Shown here one piece after another: positions 26,812 through 36,524 of a stretch of DNA of 64,000 bases (within the stretch, counting starts at the first letter, position 1; each line of letters starts with the position of its first letter). Origin of the DNA: Lewinellaceae bacterium. Its GTDB lineage: Bacteria; Bacteroidota; Bacteroidia; Chitinophagales; Saprospiraceae. Location: contig JAHELJ010000008.1 in the NCBI GenBank assembly GCA_024644235.1, positions 1 to 64,000 on the forward strand, written 5' to 3'. The position numbers and the translations under genes are program-made. Below the pieces are notes generated by a model. That model did not search any database, was not told the DNA's origin, and saw only the letters and a list, made by a program, of their open reading frames with translations.

Positions 26812-28041
26812 CTACCGCCCAAACGGCAATCTATTTACTACCAGCTGTCCGTTGCTCATTACCAGTACGACGTCTTGCAATGCTTTAATGGATTCAATTG
26901 GATTGTCTGGTACAGCAATGAGATCTGCTTCCAAGCCCACCTCCAATTTTCCGGTCAGGGAGCTTAGATCCAGGAGTTCGGCCGCTAGTGATGTGGTCGT
27001 TTTCAAAGCATTATATGGAGCCATACCCAACCGGACGAAATGCTCCACCTCCATGGAGACCCGGCTCGTGCTATGGGGGTGATATCGGTTGTCGGCGCCC
27101 GTGGCCAGCTTCACTCCCAGCTCATGAGCACGTTTGATGACCGCTTCGCTCTTGGGAATCATGTAGCGGCCTCGCATGTTGATGACAGGATCATCATAGT
27201 CTCCTCCCGGCTCAACCAGATCCCATAAGGTGATGTGGGTAGGGACCAGAAAACAATCTCGCTCTTTCATCAATTGCAGTGTCTCGTCAGATAAGAAAGT
27301 ACCATGCTCGATGCTTTTAGCTCCAGCTTGCACAGCTGCCATAGCTCCTTCATCTCCATGGGCATGAACCATTACCGGCACACCCAGCTTCGCTGCCTCG
27401 TCCATAATTACTTCTAATTGCGAAAGCGTATAAGTCTGCTTTCTTGGATCGGTGTCGGGCAGCCCGGCTCTTTCGGTACCACGAGCTTTAATAACCCTGG
27501 CTCCTCGATCCACATTGATCCGAACCACAGCTCGCAGTTCTTCCTCGGTATCGATGCTATCCATCATAGCCAACTGGCTGTCAGCCAAGGCCGTCTCTCC
27601 AAGATCCGGAGTGACGTAAACACCAGCTGGTACCATATCAGGTCCGGCAAGCTTTGCCGCTTCGACCATATGGGCAAGGGCAACATCCTGATAGGCCGGA
27701 ACACTTGCACTTCGAACAGTGGTCACCCCCGAATGCAGAGCTACTTTCGCCGATTCCAGGCTCGACAGGTGTGTGTGGACGTCAATCATTCCCGGTAAAA
27801 GATAGGTTCCGTCCAGATCAAGTAGATCGCATTCTTCCCTGACGGCCGGATCTTCACTGATTTCCTTGATAAGCCCATCTTGCACCAGTAGCGAAACATC
27901 AGTTCGAATCAAACGATTCTCGATATCGACAAGTTGAAAATTGGTCAATTGATAACATCCGGGATGGTACATCTTTTGAGCCAGCGCCGACCAGGATGAT
28001 AGTAAACTGCTTAATAGCAGGAATAGCATTTTCTGTTGCAT
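26812..28041 (-). CDS. Exported amidohydrolase (imidazolonepropionase-like)
   Basis: A 409-residue metal-dependent hydrolase of the amidohydrolase superfamily. The signal peptide is MQQKMLFLLLSSLLSSWSALAQ. Metal ligands are visible in order: HTH in GMIDVHTHLSSL, the Lys in ARVIKARGTE, His in VMVHAHGDEG, His in SIEHGTFL and Asp in LATGADNRYH. The C-terminal beta domain (GKLEVGLEADLIAV) is typical. Relatives hydrolyse dipeptides (Xaa-Pro/Xaa-Arg type) or imidazolones; the specific substrate is open. It is predicted periplasmic, and convergent with the APH-like gene. Confidence 0.9.
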   Translation of the reverse strand: MQQKMLFLLLSSLLSSWSALAQKMYHPGCYQLTNFQLVDIENRLIRTDVSLLVQDGLIKEISEDPAVREECDLLDLDGTYLLPGMIDVHTHLSSLESAKVALHSGVTTVRSASVPAYQDVALAHMVEAAKLAGPDMVPAGVYVTPDLGETALADSQLAMMDSIDTEEELRAVVRINVDRGARVIKARGTERAGLPDTDPRKQTYTLSQLEVIMDEAAKLGVPVMVHAHGDEGAMAAVQAGAKSIEHGTFLSDETLQLMKERDCFLVPTHITLWDLVEPGGDYDDPVINMRGRYMIPKSEAVIKRAHELGVKLATGADNRYHPHSTSRVSMEVEHFVRLGMAPYNALKTTTSLAAELLDLSSLTGKLEVGLEADLIAVPDNPIESIKALQDVVLVMSNGQLVVNRLPFGR

Positions 28042-28082
28042 TGTGGGAATTTAATAAACTCCTTCACAAGCAGGTCAATTTC

Positions 28083-28583
28083 CTAAGTGCTAGTCACCGA
28101 ACCCCTTTTCAATATTAGCGCACTTATCAAAGTAATAATTGAGCCCATGAGGATCACTATGACAAACATGAGTAAACCCTGAAACCACGGGTCCATCACA
28201 AATTCTGGCATTTGATCCAATTGCTGCTGTGCCTCTACTAGTTCATCGGCTGTGAAGTATTTCTTCCGCCATTCCTGAAAAACTTCACCGGAAAACTGAA
28301 AAAACCCTACACTATACAAACCCATGATCAATGCTGTAATCGATGTAATTCCGATACCGATTTTTAATCCCTGGACAAATGTGAGCTGACCAATGTTCGT
28401 GGTATCCCGAAAATATCTTAGACCTAATGGGATGCAGAGTAATGCGATAAAAATTGAGACGTAACCCGCAACTTGTGAGGCATCATATCCCAGATTTCTG
28501 GCAATCAAATGCCAATTTATCATTGCCAGCATGATGGAGATGACACCTCCTGCCATACCATATCCAAACACTGTTTTTCTCAT
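28083..28583 (-). CDS. DUF4199-family membrane protein
   Basis: A 166-residue inner-membrane protein with four hydrophobic segments (GMAGGVISIMLAMINW, VSIFIALLCIPLGL, GIGITSITALIMGLY and LLMFVIVILMGSIITL). The order, the loop with EWRKKYFTADE and the length match the Bacteroidota family DUF4199, whose role is unknown. It lies just downstream of the LuxR-type gene on the same strand, a pairing that hints the regulator and membrane protein work together. Confidence 0.8.
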   Translation of the reverse strand: MRKTVFGYGMAGGVISIMLAMINWHLIARNLGYDASQVAGYVSIFIALLCIPLGLRYFRDTTNIGQLTFVQGLKIGIGITSITALIMGLYSVGFFQFSGEVFQEWRKKYFTADELVEAQQQLDQMPEFVMDPWFQGLLMFVIVILMGSIITLISALILKRGSVTST

Positions 28584-28698
28584 TGCAATTTGGTTTGTTG
28601 AATTTGCCTAATACTACAATTCTGATGCTATTCAAGCCTCATGCGAAAGTACCAATCTCACCTATGCAGTCGAATTGGAACTAAAGTACCGATGCCAA

Positions 28699-29109
28699 TC
28701 AAGGAATGATCTTCAGCGTTCGTCCAATTTTGACCGCCTCGGTTCTTCTGCGGGCATTCAGTTTTGACAACACATTTGACACATGTGTTTTGACGGTACT
28801 TTCCGTGATGTAAAGACTTTCTGCGATCTCAAGATTAGACAACCCTTCGGCCATCAAGGAAAGGACTTTAAACTCCTGACTACTCAGATTCACCTCATTT
28901 TTTGGTAGTTGGACAGGCCGGTATGCTCCGATGGATGGGCGTCGAAATAGCTTGGCCAGCACAAAGCCGAGGACCAGAAAAGCCGGTCCCACGATAAAGA
29001 CCCAATGAAATCCCGACGATCCGAAGCTCCACATCGACCATTTGCTGATCTGTAGCAGCAACAAAATGGCAATGGAAATACCTCCAAAGACCAGAATTGT
29101 CTTCTTCAC
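28699..29109 (-). CDS. Membrane-anchored LuxR-type HTH regulator
   Basis: A 136-residue protein with two N-terminal hydrophobic segments (ILVFGGISIAILLLLQI and WVFIVGPAFLVLGFVLA) and a C-terminal LuxR/NarL helix-turn-helix: SSQEFKVLSLMAEGLSNLEI, then ESTVKTHVSNVLSKLNARRR. No receiver domain is present, so it is a one-component, membrane-tethered DNA-binding protein. It probably regulates itself and the downstream DUF4199 gene (inference from gene order). Confidence 0.85.
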   Translation of the reverse strand: MKKTILVFGGISIAILLLLQISKWSMWSFGSSGFHWVFIVGPAFLVLGFVLAKLFRRPSIGAYRPVQLPKNEVNLSSQEFKVLSLMAEGLSNLEIAESLYITESTVKTHVSNVLSKLNARRRTEAVKIGRTLKIIP

Positions 29110-29230
29110 TTAGCTCCGATTTTACATCCCTGGCGATTAGGCAGGGGGTAAAACGAAGGAAATCAATCTTGGGCGTATTGACAAGTATTCCAAACGGAAC
29201 CATTTCCGCTTTCGAGTAGATTTCTTTAGC

Positions 29231-30391
29231 CTACAGTTTGATGATCCGTTGCTGAAAGATATTCGAGGTTGTTTCTATCCGCAAGAAATAAACTCCACCT
29301 GGCAGATCAGAAACCTTGATGACTCCCTTCTTCAAAACTTTGCTCACATCTAGATAAATCAGGTGTTTGCCTGCCGAGTCTAAAATCTGTAACAGCTTGA
29401 GATCTTGAGGATTTTGCAGCCGGATATTCAAATAATCAGCCACCGGGTTGGGAAAAACCTCAACCAATTCGCTCAATTGCACATCGATGATTGAGGTTGT
29501 AGAACAGCCATTTGACGGAGCATTGCTATAGTCAAATACTATTTCAGGACACTCAGTTGAGTTTAGCTCGTTACCCTCACCGACTATATCAACCGAAACA
29601 TCTGATTCGACATAGAAAAGATTGTTGTTGCCTACCACGTTTACGTCACCGCCGTTCTTGATATATACGGTATGACCATCACCAGTAATCTCCACATCAG
29701 CACCATCATTTGTGTACACCGTATTCCCGTTGGATACCAAGTTTAGTTGACCTCCCGACTCAACGAAAAATGTGCCTTCAATGGATCCCGGCACGTCTGC
29801 ACGACTATCACTACAAATCCAGTAAGTGCCTGCCTGAACCACCGTTTGATCAGTTGAAATCACCACCGCATTGGCAGGAATTTGTCCGATACATTGCGCA
29901 GATCCGCCTCCACCACCATCAATACATCCGTTAGCAGGAGCATCAGAATAGTCAAAGTCTACCGAGCCGCAGTCCACATCGTTCACTTCGTTATTAAATC
30001 CTACTACATCTGCTGGCACATTATCTTCTATATAGACAATATTGTCATTTCCCACTATATCGATCTCACCGCCGTTCCGAACATAAACCACATGACCATC
30101 GCCGGTGATATTCACATCGGCACCGGCATTGACATAAATAGTATCACCGTTTGACACGAGATTTAAATGGCTTCCTGATTCCATATAGAAGTTTGCTTCG
30201 ATCGGGATAGGAACATTAACAAAGCCGCCATCACAGACCCAGTACACACCATCTTCTGTTATTGATACGTTGACATCAATTATGGTGGCGTCGGGTGGAA
30301 TATGCGCGGCGCAGTTCTGTGCATACAGAGCTGAAACGTTTAAGCCGGTCATACCAATCATCAGACAATAGAGAAATAATTTCTTCATCAT
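29231..30391 (-). CDS. Secreted DUF3060-like beta-repeat protein with T9SS sorting domain
   Basis: A 386-residue secreted protein. The signal peptide is MMKKLFLYCLMIGMTGLNVSAL...YAQ. Two similar units (about residues 25-155 and 165-290) each contain short beta repeats spaced by Gly/Asn (HLNLVSNGDTIYVNAGADV, ITGDGHVVYVRNGGEIDI), resembling the DUF3060 family and probably building a beta-helix. A Gly-rich linker (CIDGGGGGSAQC) separates the units. The end (ELVEVFPNPVADYLNIRLQ to GGVYFLRIE) is a T9SS type A sorting domain. The two units look like an internal duplication. It has no known activity; it is possibly structural or adhesive at the cell surface. Confidence 0.8.
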   Translation of the reverse strand: MMKKLFLYCLMIGMTGLNVSALYAQNCAAHIPPDATIIDVNVSITEDGVYWVCDGGFVNVPIPIEANFYMESGSHLNLVSNGDTIYVNAGADVNITGDGHVVYVRNGGEIDIVGNDNIVYIEDNVPADVVGFNNEVNDVDCGSVDFDYSDAPANGCIDGGGGGSAQCIGQIPANAVVISTDQTVVQAGTYWICSDSRADVPGSIEGTFFVESGGQLNLVSNGNTVYTNDGADVEITGDGHTVYIKNGGDVNVVGNNNLFYVESDVSVDIVGEGNELNSTECPEIVFDYSNAPSNGCSTTSIIDVQLSELVEVFPNPVADYLNIRLQNPQDLKLLQILDSAGKHLIYLDVSKVLKKGVIKVSDLPGGVYFLRIETTSNIFQQRIIKL

Positions 30392-30509
30392 ATTAAAGTT
30401 TTCATAAATCTAACAGAAGGTCGGATGCCTGAAGGTCACACGAATTAGTCTGGACCATTCCTAGTTTGCCAGAATTAGATGAACAGATAATACTCTGAAA
30501 ACCAACACT

Positions 30510-31676
30510 CTAGCTGGTGGCTAAATCATCAGAAAAGTTCCTGAAGCTACTGGGATTCTTGCCGGTGATTCTCTTGAAAGCAGTGTTAAAGGTGCTTTTC
30601 GAGTTGAAGCCGGCCCTTTGAGCAAGATAAATCACTGTGTATTTGCTATTGGATTTGTCCATCAACATCTGCTTGACATCCTCTACACGATATCGATTGA
30701 TATAGTCATAGAAGTTCATCTCCATTCCCCGGTTGATGGCTTGAGAAAGGACAGGGTTGGAGACATTCAATTTCGAGGCAATGTCCGATAGCGTCAGCTT
30801 GCTATCTTGATAGATCTTCTGATCTATCATCAGCATTTCGAGTTGGGCACAGATTTCTCTTATCCGGTCTGGATCCATCTGATAAGACTCATATTTATTT
30901 TCCTTCAAATCGCTGATCTCCCTCTGAGAATATTGTCGGTGCAGCTCCACATCGATTTCCGACTGCATCGTATTGCGATAACCAATAATCAGCAGTATCG
31001 TCGTAATTACGATATATAGCGGCAGGTAAGTTGAAATGGGCAGAGAATCAGGATAGGCCATCCATTCTTTGATGTAGAATCCAAGCCAGATTGTCCAGGC
31101 TATGCCAAGACCCACAGCGGTCCATTGCAACCATTTTACCTCCAGGCGATCAATGTTACTCAGGTACTGTTTGAGTTTTGCATGATAGAGCACAAGTAGC
31201 AGGTAAACGATAATCAAAAAGAATAGACCATAAACAATGCTCAACCCTTCGATGATCAGAAATTCAGACTGAATGTATTCAAACTCAGACTTCCGGTCTG
31301 AATGAAATGTGCTGACATAGATAGCCCTCAACACTGTATAAAGGATATGCAAACCAGGTATGATAAAGTAGGTTTGTTCCCTGCGGCCAACCTTAAAATC
31401 AGGTTCGATCAATGTACGGGCATAAAGCCAAAAAAGTGGTCCGAAAAAGAACTGACTCGGAATCTCATGGAAATAGTACCAGCTCAGGTTCGAGTACAGG
31501 TAGGGAGTGAACTCAAGATCGAGGAAACTGATAATAAAAGCGAAGTAGAAAAGGTGAAACCATCTATTCGCTTCACGGTTCCGACGAGTAAAGAGATTGA
31601 TCAGAAAAATGATCGTTGCATTAATGACAAAGTAGACGAGTACCAACTCATGGATATAGATGCCCTCAATTCTCAA
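30510..31676 (-). CDS. Membrane AraC-family transcriptional regulator
   Basis: A 388-residue regulator with an N-terminal multi-pass membrane region (about six to seven hydrophobic segments over residues 10-235) and a C-terminal AraC/XylS DNA-binding domain of about 100 residues. The domain is seen in LTLSDIASKLNVSNPVLSQA and VIYLAQRAGFNSKSTFNTAF ending KRITGKNPSSFR. Such 7TM-AraC proteins are common in Bacteroidota. The best start appears to be a TTG at 31676, because no ATG precedes the first membrane segment in frame. A tiny hydrophobic ORF lies just upstream (31720-31803). The ligand and targets are unknown. Confidence 0.85.
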   Translation of the reverse strand: MRIEGIYIHELVLVYFVINATIIFLINLFTRRNREANRWFHLFYFAFIISFLDLEFTPYLYSNLSWYYFHEIPSQFFFGPLFWLYARTLIEPDFKVGRREQTYFIIPGLHILYTVLRAIYVSTFHSDRKSEFEYIQSEFLIIEGLSIVYGLFFLIIVYLLLVLYHAKLKQYLSNIDRLEVKWLQWTAVGLGIAWTIWLGFYIKEWMAYPDSLPISTYLPLYIVITTILLIIGYRNTMQSEIDVELHRQYSQREISDLKENKYESYQMDPDRIREICAQLEMLMIDQKIYQDSKLTLSDIASKLNVSNPVLSQAINRGMEMNFYDYINRYRVEDVKQMLMDKSNSKYTVIYLAQRAGFNSKSTFNTAFKRITGKNPSSFRNFSDDLATS

Positions 31677-31719
31677 TAGCCGGATATTTCGGATAACTTC
31701 AAATATGACAGCCTGCTCG

Positions 31720-31803
31720 TCACAATAGGCAGTGCTCCTTGATGATAAGCATTCCGATCAATACAAGGAGTATAACTTGCAGGATCTTTTTCGAAAGATT
31801 CAT
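31720..31803 (-). CDS. Possible 27-residue single-membrane-span peptide
   Basis: A minus-strand ATG at 31803 (or 31809) opens MNLSKKILQVILLVLIGMLI and ends IKEHCLL before TGA at 31720. It is a clean hydrophobic segment preceded by lysines, 43 bases upstream of the membrane AraC gene on the same strand. It is too short to be certain and could be a leader peptide or chance. Confidence 0.25.
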   Translation of the reverse strand: MNLSKKILQVILLVLIGMLIIKEHCLL

Positions 31804-31972
31804 ATGCATTGCTAAAAATTGCAATATGTTCTGAGATTGCGGTTTGCTACAGCTCAAAAAAGGTGCGGTCTAATCTATCCGCACACCAAAACACGAATAG
31901 GAAGATAGAGCTGTACCTACATCTGATAAGTAACCTTTTGCCTCAGATTGCAATCAATGAGAAAAGATCGTC

Positions 31973-32341
31973 ATGAAAAACTTTTTAATAGCAATCATCA
32001 CCACAACCTTGTTCATTCAATGCACAAAAGAAAATGAAATTTTTAATGTCTATACATGGCATGGTACTTACGAGACGACGATAAACAATCGCAGCACTCG
32101 TCTATCCCCGCTGGTTATTGACAGAGCTGGCAATCTCACCATTGCCGGGCAACCCGTGATCTACGAATATGACGTGTTCACCCATTCAGTTATCTTTTCG
32201 GATGTTACCATCAATCGAGAAAGGATTCACTTCGCAAAACTGGTATTCTCACTTGATGGAGTTACGAATACCTTTGATGGCGAGATCTCGACCACCCATC
32301 GCGGCAGTACCGGCAAATATGAAGGACGTTCCCCCAGATAG
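31973..32341 (+). CDS. Hypothetical lipoprotein
   Basis: A 122-residue predicted lipoprotein: MKNFLIAIITTTLFIQC then TKEN. The rest reads as a small beta-rich domain (YTWHGTYETTINN, HRGSTGKYEG) such as those measuring about 90 residues in Bacteroidota envelope proteins. No family is recognised. It is divergent from the AraC regulator and convergent with the S15 hydrolase. Confidence 0.65.
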   Translation: MKNFLIAIITTTLFIQCTKENEIFNVYTWHGTYETTINNRSTRLSPLVIDRAGNLTIAGQPVIYEYDVFTHSVIFSDVTINRERIHFAKLVFSLDGVTNTFDGEISTTHRGSTGKYEGRSPR

Positions 32342-32379
32342 TCTTAAGGATATTGATAATCTCATGGTGATTCGTCTAC

Positions 32380-34275
32380 CTATCGTCTCTGCCCACTTAT
32401 TTCAGCAGATCGAATGATCGGTAAACGAATCAGCGAAGGATAGTCCGGTCCATGATGTACCCGGTTGAAAGCAATGATACCTTTAGACTCGTCATAGTTG
32501 TTCCCGCCTGTATTAAGATTACGCTCAAAACGCGGAAAATTGCTGCTGGAAACTTCAACACGAATTCGATGGCCTGCTTTGAAATAATTGCTGGTTGACA
32601 TAAGGCTGATTTCTAATCGGTAAATCTGCCCATTCTCTATAAAGACTTCTTTGTCATAACCCTCACGGTAACGCACTCTCTGGATGGTCTCATCAAGATT
32701 ATATGCCCGACCGTCCGGGTACACATCCAAAAGTTTTACCGTAAAGTCTGTGTCCTTGACATCAGACGAAATGAACAGAATAATCTCTATGGTACCAGTC
32801 ACCTCCACACCCTCGGCGAGTGTCTCGGAAGTGTAAACCAATATATCGTTTCTGGCCTCCATAGCTTGTTGGTCGAAAGACCCACCTTCGACTGCATTAC
32901 CAGTGCAACATACATTTCCACCATATGATGGCACCGGTTGCATTGGATCATAATAGAATCCATCGCTGCTGTTTCTAGCAGGATGTTCTCTTGTCAATGA
33001 GCCATCTCCGAACCGGCTGTTTGCGCTTCCATTGCTTTGCAGGTAATAGGTAGTCATTTCGGCATCAGATGGAGGCCAGGAAGTGCTGGTTCGCCATTCG
33101 TTTGCTCCCATCAAGTAGTACCGTACTCTGGGTATATTATCTGTAATGCCGTTGGGCTCGTCCTTTAGCCAATAGTCAAACCATTTGTAAATCAGACCTT
33201 TATAGTCAAATCGAGCATCGCCCACATTGCGCTCTCCCACAATGGTATTCTCCTCCGCCCTCGTGTATCCGCAGTGTAGTGTTGGTGCAATAAATAGGAA
33301 CTGGTTTTCACGAACTTCCGGATCTTCAGCATGGTGTAGGACGTGATTAAACAGAGCGAGATTTGGACCGGTGGACACATCGTACCAGGAGGCAAACCAT
33401 AAACTGGGCACCCCAAAGGGCATATCGTCATGATAAAGCCCGCCTTCATACCAGGCCCGATCATTCGGTTTTCTGACCATCATCCGCTCATAGATATTCT
33501 GAGGACCATCAATGTTTTTGAATATATCAATCACCGGAAGGTGACGTAATGCTAAAGACCAGTCAATGGTCGGCATATCCGGCCCCAGGTCAAAATATCT
33601 GGCGACCCTGATCCGATCCTCCTGACTCATGTCGCTTGGAAAATTGGGCCTGAACTTATCTCCTCTTCCATACAACCAAGCCGTGAAAAGCATTTGCTGA
33701 GCCCCACCCCGATACCAGTTGCCTTGTTCGTAAAAAGAACCGACTCTCCCCACTCCCGCTCCATAACCCTGTGGCACCATAGCGGCATGGGCAGGATGGT
33801 CTAATGAAGCCAATCCCATCTGCCACTCGGCCGTTGACGAACAACCATAGGTTCCTACTTTGCCATTGCACCATGGCTGGGCTGCTAACCAGCTAAGCGC
33901 ATCATACCCATCGCTTATTGGTGGTCCAAGGATATCCCACTGCCCTTCGGAAAAGAACATACCTCGCTCGTTCTGCACCACATAAGCATATCCCCTTTCT
34001 ACTGCTTCCAGCGCGCGCTCCATCGTACGAGACACAAACTCTCCCTCTTGGTAAATATTGAAGTTGTAAGGAGTCTTAGAGAATATCACCGGCACAGGCT
34101 CATTGGTCTTTGGCCGGAAGATATCGGTACACAACCTGACGCCATCGCGCATTGGCATCATCAACTTGTGATCGATAGTGGCCACTACCTCCAACTTTTC
34201 CAGTATATCCTGACCAGAGATGAAGCTCCCACTACTCAATAAAAGAATGGACAGAATTGGCATATTTACTTTCAT
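32380..34275 (-). CDS. CocE/NonD-family (S15, X-Pro dipeptidyl-peptidase-like) hydrolase
   Basis: A 631-residue exported alpha/beta hydrolase. The signal is [22 protein letters not shown]. The N-terminal hydrolase domain has [16 protein letters not shown], the oxyanion region IFSKTPYN and a nucleophile elbow [13 protein letters not shown] helical cap and [11 protein letters not shown] (possible catalytic-His region) follow. The C-terminal galactose-binding-like beta domain contains [17 protein letters not shown]. Families with this layout hydrolyse peptides at Xaa-Pro or act as esterases or beta-lactam acylases, so the substrate is not assigned. Length is normal. No operon partners. Confidence 0.9.
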   Translation of the reverse strand: MKVNMPILSILLLSSGSFISGQDILEKLEVVATIDHKLMMPMRDGVRLCTDIFRPKTNEPVPVIFSKTPYNFNIYQEGEFVSRTMERALEAVERGYAYVVQNERGMFFSEGQWDILGPPISDGYDALSWLAAQPWCNGKVGTYGCSSTAEWQMGLASLDHPAHAAMVPQGYGAGVGRVGSFYEQGNWYRGGAQQMLFTAWLYGRGDKFRPNFPSDMSQEDRIRVARYFDLGPDMPTIDWSLALRHLPVIDIFKNIDGPQNIYERMMVRKPNDRAWYEGGLYHDDMPFGVPSLWFASWYDVSTGPNLALFNHVLHHAEDPEVRENQFLFIAPTLHCGYTRAEENTIVGERNVGDARFDYKGLIYKWFDYWLKDEPNGITDNIPRVRYYLMGANEWRTSTSWPPSDAEMTTYYLQSNGSANSRFGDGSLTREHPARNSSDGFYYDPMQPVPSYGGNVCCTGNAVEGGSFDQQAMEARNDILVYTSETLAEGVEVTGTIEIILFISSDVKDTDFTVKLLDVYPDGRAYNLDETIQRVRYREGYDKEVFIENGQIYRLEISLMSTSNYFKAGHRIRVEVSSSNFPRFERNLNTGGNNYDESKGIIAFNRVHHGPDYPSLIRLPIIRSAEISGQRR

Positions 34276-34669
34276 ATCGCTATGATTATTCAGGTTTTCC
34301 GCAAATATGCTCTACCTACAAGATTCCAGGATCTATAAAAATGTATGACTTCATGCAATAACTTGGTTCTAATCTGGCGTTAGAATACCGATTTTAGACC
34401 TTATCTCAATAACCGCCTGCGAACACATGCGAAGATTTTTAATCTAGTTAAGTGTTACTATCGAATTAGGCTTCTTTACCAGCAAATTATTGGTGTTTTG
34501 GATTTTCAGGTCGGGGTGATCACCTCTTAAGGACAGAGATTTTTATAAGCCTCAAAAATTTTCTGCCTATATCAGGTGACTTTCGATTGGGATCACGTCT
34601 CTTATCGGTCCCAAGTCCTTACAACAATAGTGTGCTTATTTAATTAACAACTTAAAGTATTGATTTACA
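34276..34669. other. Gene-less stretch
   Basis: Divergent interval of 394 bases between the S15 hydrolase and the coiled-coil gene. No ORF, hairpin with T-tract or exact TAnnTTTG box was identified; it presumably carries both promoters. Confidence 0.4.
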
Positions 34670-35632
34670 ATGGAAAAAAGTGAAAATTTTGACAGGAATT
34701 CTGGAGGTAAAAGTAAAACGACCATCGGGATCCTAAGCGCCCTACTCGGAGTGGCTGTTATTGCCGCTGTATTTTTTGGAATTAAGAGCAGCAATTTTCA
34801 GAGCACTTCTGAAACATTGCAGTCGGATCTAAATGCTCTTAACGAAACCCACACTACTCTGCAAGGAGAAGTGGACACGTTGGAGACTGACTATCAGTCG
34901 CAGATTGAAGAGAACAATACCTTGATAGCTACATTGGAAGAAAGAAAAGTAGAAGTGGAGCAACTACAAGCTCGCGTGCAGCGTGCCAGAGCTCAATTGA
35001 CTGAAAGTCAATCTATGAATGAGAAGATCAACGAACGACTGGTTCAGTTGGAATCCTTGAAGGATAGCCTGGAGAGTGACATTGCATCCCTTCAGATGGA
35101 GAATCAGGAGTTGCTGGCTACGAATGAAGCCATCTCTCTCGATCTGGAAATGTCGAAGATGCAAATCAATGACTTGAATGACAGGATCACTGTGCTGAAC
35201 AACAAAAATGAAGCCTTGACTTCGCGATTGTTCCAAATTGCTCCTGCTGGTTTTGTTGCCGATAATTTTGCAATTAAAGCAGTAAGGAAAAACCAAAAAC
35301 TGACAAGCAAGGCTAGTCAGACGAATGAGATTCTGGTGCGATTTGATTTGCGTGATGTTCCAAAGGAGTACCAGACTGATGAGGAACTCTATTTGGTGGT
35401 GACTGAATTCGATGGCAATCCTATTGACTACATCACTGGTAAAACCGTCCAGATCAAATCAGCTGAACCTATGGAGGTTAAAGCTGCTGATGTGGAGAGA
35501 ATCAAACTGGGAGACCTGCAGAATGTGGAGATGTCATTTACCCCTGAGAAAAACCTGGAGTCTGGTCTTTACAATGTATTGGTATACGCCGACCATGGTT
35601 TCTTGGGTTCCACTAGCTTTGAACTACGATAA
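34670..35632 (+). CDS. Single-pass membrane coiled-coil protein
   Basis: A 320-residue protein. A short basic/polar N-terminus is followed by one hydrophobic segment at about residues 19-38 (GILSALLGVAVIAAVFFGI). Residues about 45-190 form a long coiled coil rich in Glu/Gln/Leu (for example QSQIEENNTLIATLEERK and ARVQRARAQLTESQSM). The last ~120 residues are a beta-rich globular domain beginning near FAIKAVRKNQKL and ending FLGSTSFELR. This layout recurs in Bacteroidota proteins of unknown function. A strong terminator follows at 35688, so it is a single-gene unit. Confidence 0.75.
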   Translation: MEKSENFDRNSGGKSKTTIGILSALLGVAVIAAVFFGIKSSNFQSTSETLQSDLNALNETHTTLQGEVDTLETDYQSQIEENNTLIATLEERKVEVEQLQARVQRARAQLTESQSMNEKINERLVQLESLKDSLESDIASLQMENQELLATNEAISLDLEMSKMQINDLNDRITVLNNKNEALTSRLFQIAPAGFVADNFAIKAVRKNQKLTSKASQTNEILVRFDLRDVPKEYQTDEELYLVVTEFDGNPIDYITGKTVQIKSAEPMEVKAADVERIKLGDLQNVEMSFTPEKNLESGLYNVLVYADHGFLGSTSFELR

Positions 35633-35687
35633 GAACTAAGTAATTTTCAAATGGTCAGTCATCGTTAGGATGACTCACTAAGAAAAG

Positions 35688-35717
35688 ACCCGGATCACGA
35701 GTTGATCCGGGTTTTTT
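35688..35717 (+). terminator. Rho-independent terminator
   Basis: ACCCGGATCA (35688-35697) and TGATCCGGGT (35703-35712) form a 10-bp perfect stem with a 5-base loop, followed by a run of T. It closes the coiled-coil protein gene. Confidence 0.9.
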
Positions 35718-35826
35718 GATTTTTTGAAGAGATCTCATGGAATCAGCATCCACCAAAACCTGCATTGCAGGCTTTGGTAGATTACTGGAGGGCTTTGGTC
35801 GTAGCACTTCTTCTCAGGTGGTCAAG

Positions 35827-36126
35827 CTAGGACCAGGTCCTGCCTAGCTCATCGAGGCCCGCGCGCATCAGGTCTTCCGGGGTCATGAAAGGGAAAAATT
35901 CAACCTGGGCATCGAAATAGAGAAAGAAGGGCTCTGCGTAAAACGGGATCTGCGAAGGATCGTCCAGTTCAATAATATAAATGCCTCCACGTTTCCCGTC
36001 TCTCGCTGTGTAATAAGCTGTTTCCGGCTTTAGGGTTTCCATGATTCTGGCCATTTTCTGACCGGCCGTTCCATCCAAAACAGCTACATTGAACTTGTCC
36101 GGTGGCAATTGAAATGGAATGATCAT
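35827..36126 (-). CDS. Small alpha/beta protein, DUF3303-like
   Basis: A 99-residue cytoplasmic protein with a ferredoxin-like fold pattern: MIIPFQLPPDKFNVAVLDG, KMARIMETLKPETAYYT, GGIYIIELDDPSQIPFYAEP and a C-terminal VEFFPFMTPEDLMRAGLDEL. I recognise this as the small family often labelled DUF3303-like, sometimes misnamed pantothenate synthetase. The ATG at 36126 matches the family N-terminus better than the ATG at 36174. The function is unknown. It is divergent from the B12 unit. Confidence 0.7.
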   Translation of the reverse strand: MIIPFQLPPDKFNVAVLDGTAGQKMARIMETLKPETAYYTARDGKRGGIYIIELDDPSQIPFYAEPFFLYFDAQVEFFPFMTPEDLMRAGLDELGRTWS

Positions 36127-36271
36127 CTTCACGGTCTTCGATTCTTCCTTGGTCAGAAATCGGATTAACATCAAGAAGGTAATGGAGGAGGAGCCTTAAG
36201 TTATGTCAATTTTTCCTGAGTATCAAGATCCTTCCATTAGCGCTCAATAATTTATTCACATGATTATGTTC

Positions 36272-36279
36272 TACCTTTG
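36272..36279 (+). promoter_or_regulatory. Bacteroidota -7 promoter box of the B12 unit
   Basis: TACCTTTG matches TAnnTTTG exactly and lies 5 bases before the P1 stem of the cobalamin riboswitch, so transcription would start at about the first riboswitch base. A TTT-containing -33 region is plausible near 36250. Confidence 0.7.
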
Positions 36280-36283
36280 CTAA

Positions 36284-36431
36284 ACCTGGGTGGCTATGCC
36301 TTGATAGGGAATCCGGTGAAATCCCGGAACAGTCCCCGCTGCTGTAAGCTCATTAGGTTTTTTGGAGACCACTTTCCGTTTGGATGGGAAGGTCCCGGAT
36401 AGAAAGAGCGAGTCAGAAGACCTGCCCAGGT
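36284..36431 (+). promoter_or_regulatory. Cobalamin riboswitch
   Basis: ACCTGGG at 36284-36290 pairs with CCCAGGT at 36425-36431 to form P1. Within lies the invariant core: GGGAATCCGGTGAAATCCCG, then AACAGTCCCCGCTGCTGTAA, and the B12-box-like segment GAGTCAGAAGACCTGCC. This is a class I cobalamin aptamer, which lowers expression of the downstream receptor when B12 is abundant. It is followed after 93 bases by the BtuB-like gene. No T-tract terminator is obvious in the gap, so control may act on translation (inference). Confidence 0.95.
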
Positions 36432-36524
36432 ACTAAATCGATCCATCGCTTTCGGAGGAAAAGCCGGACTACCATTTCATATGATCAAATCCTATGAAGG
36501 CCTGGATCAAGTTGCGATGCATCT

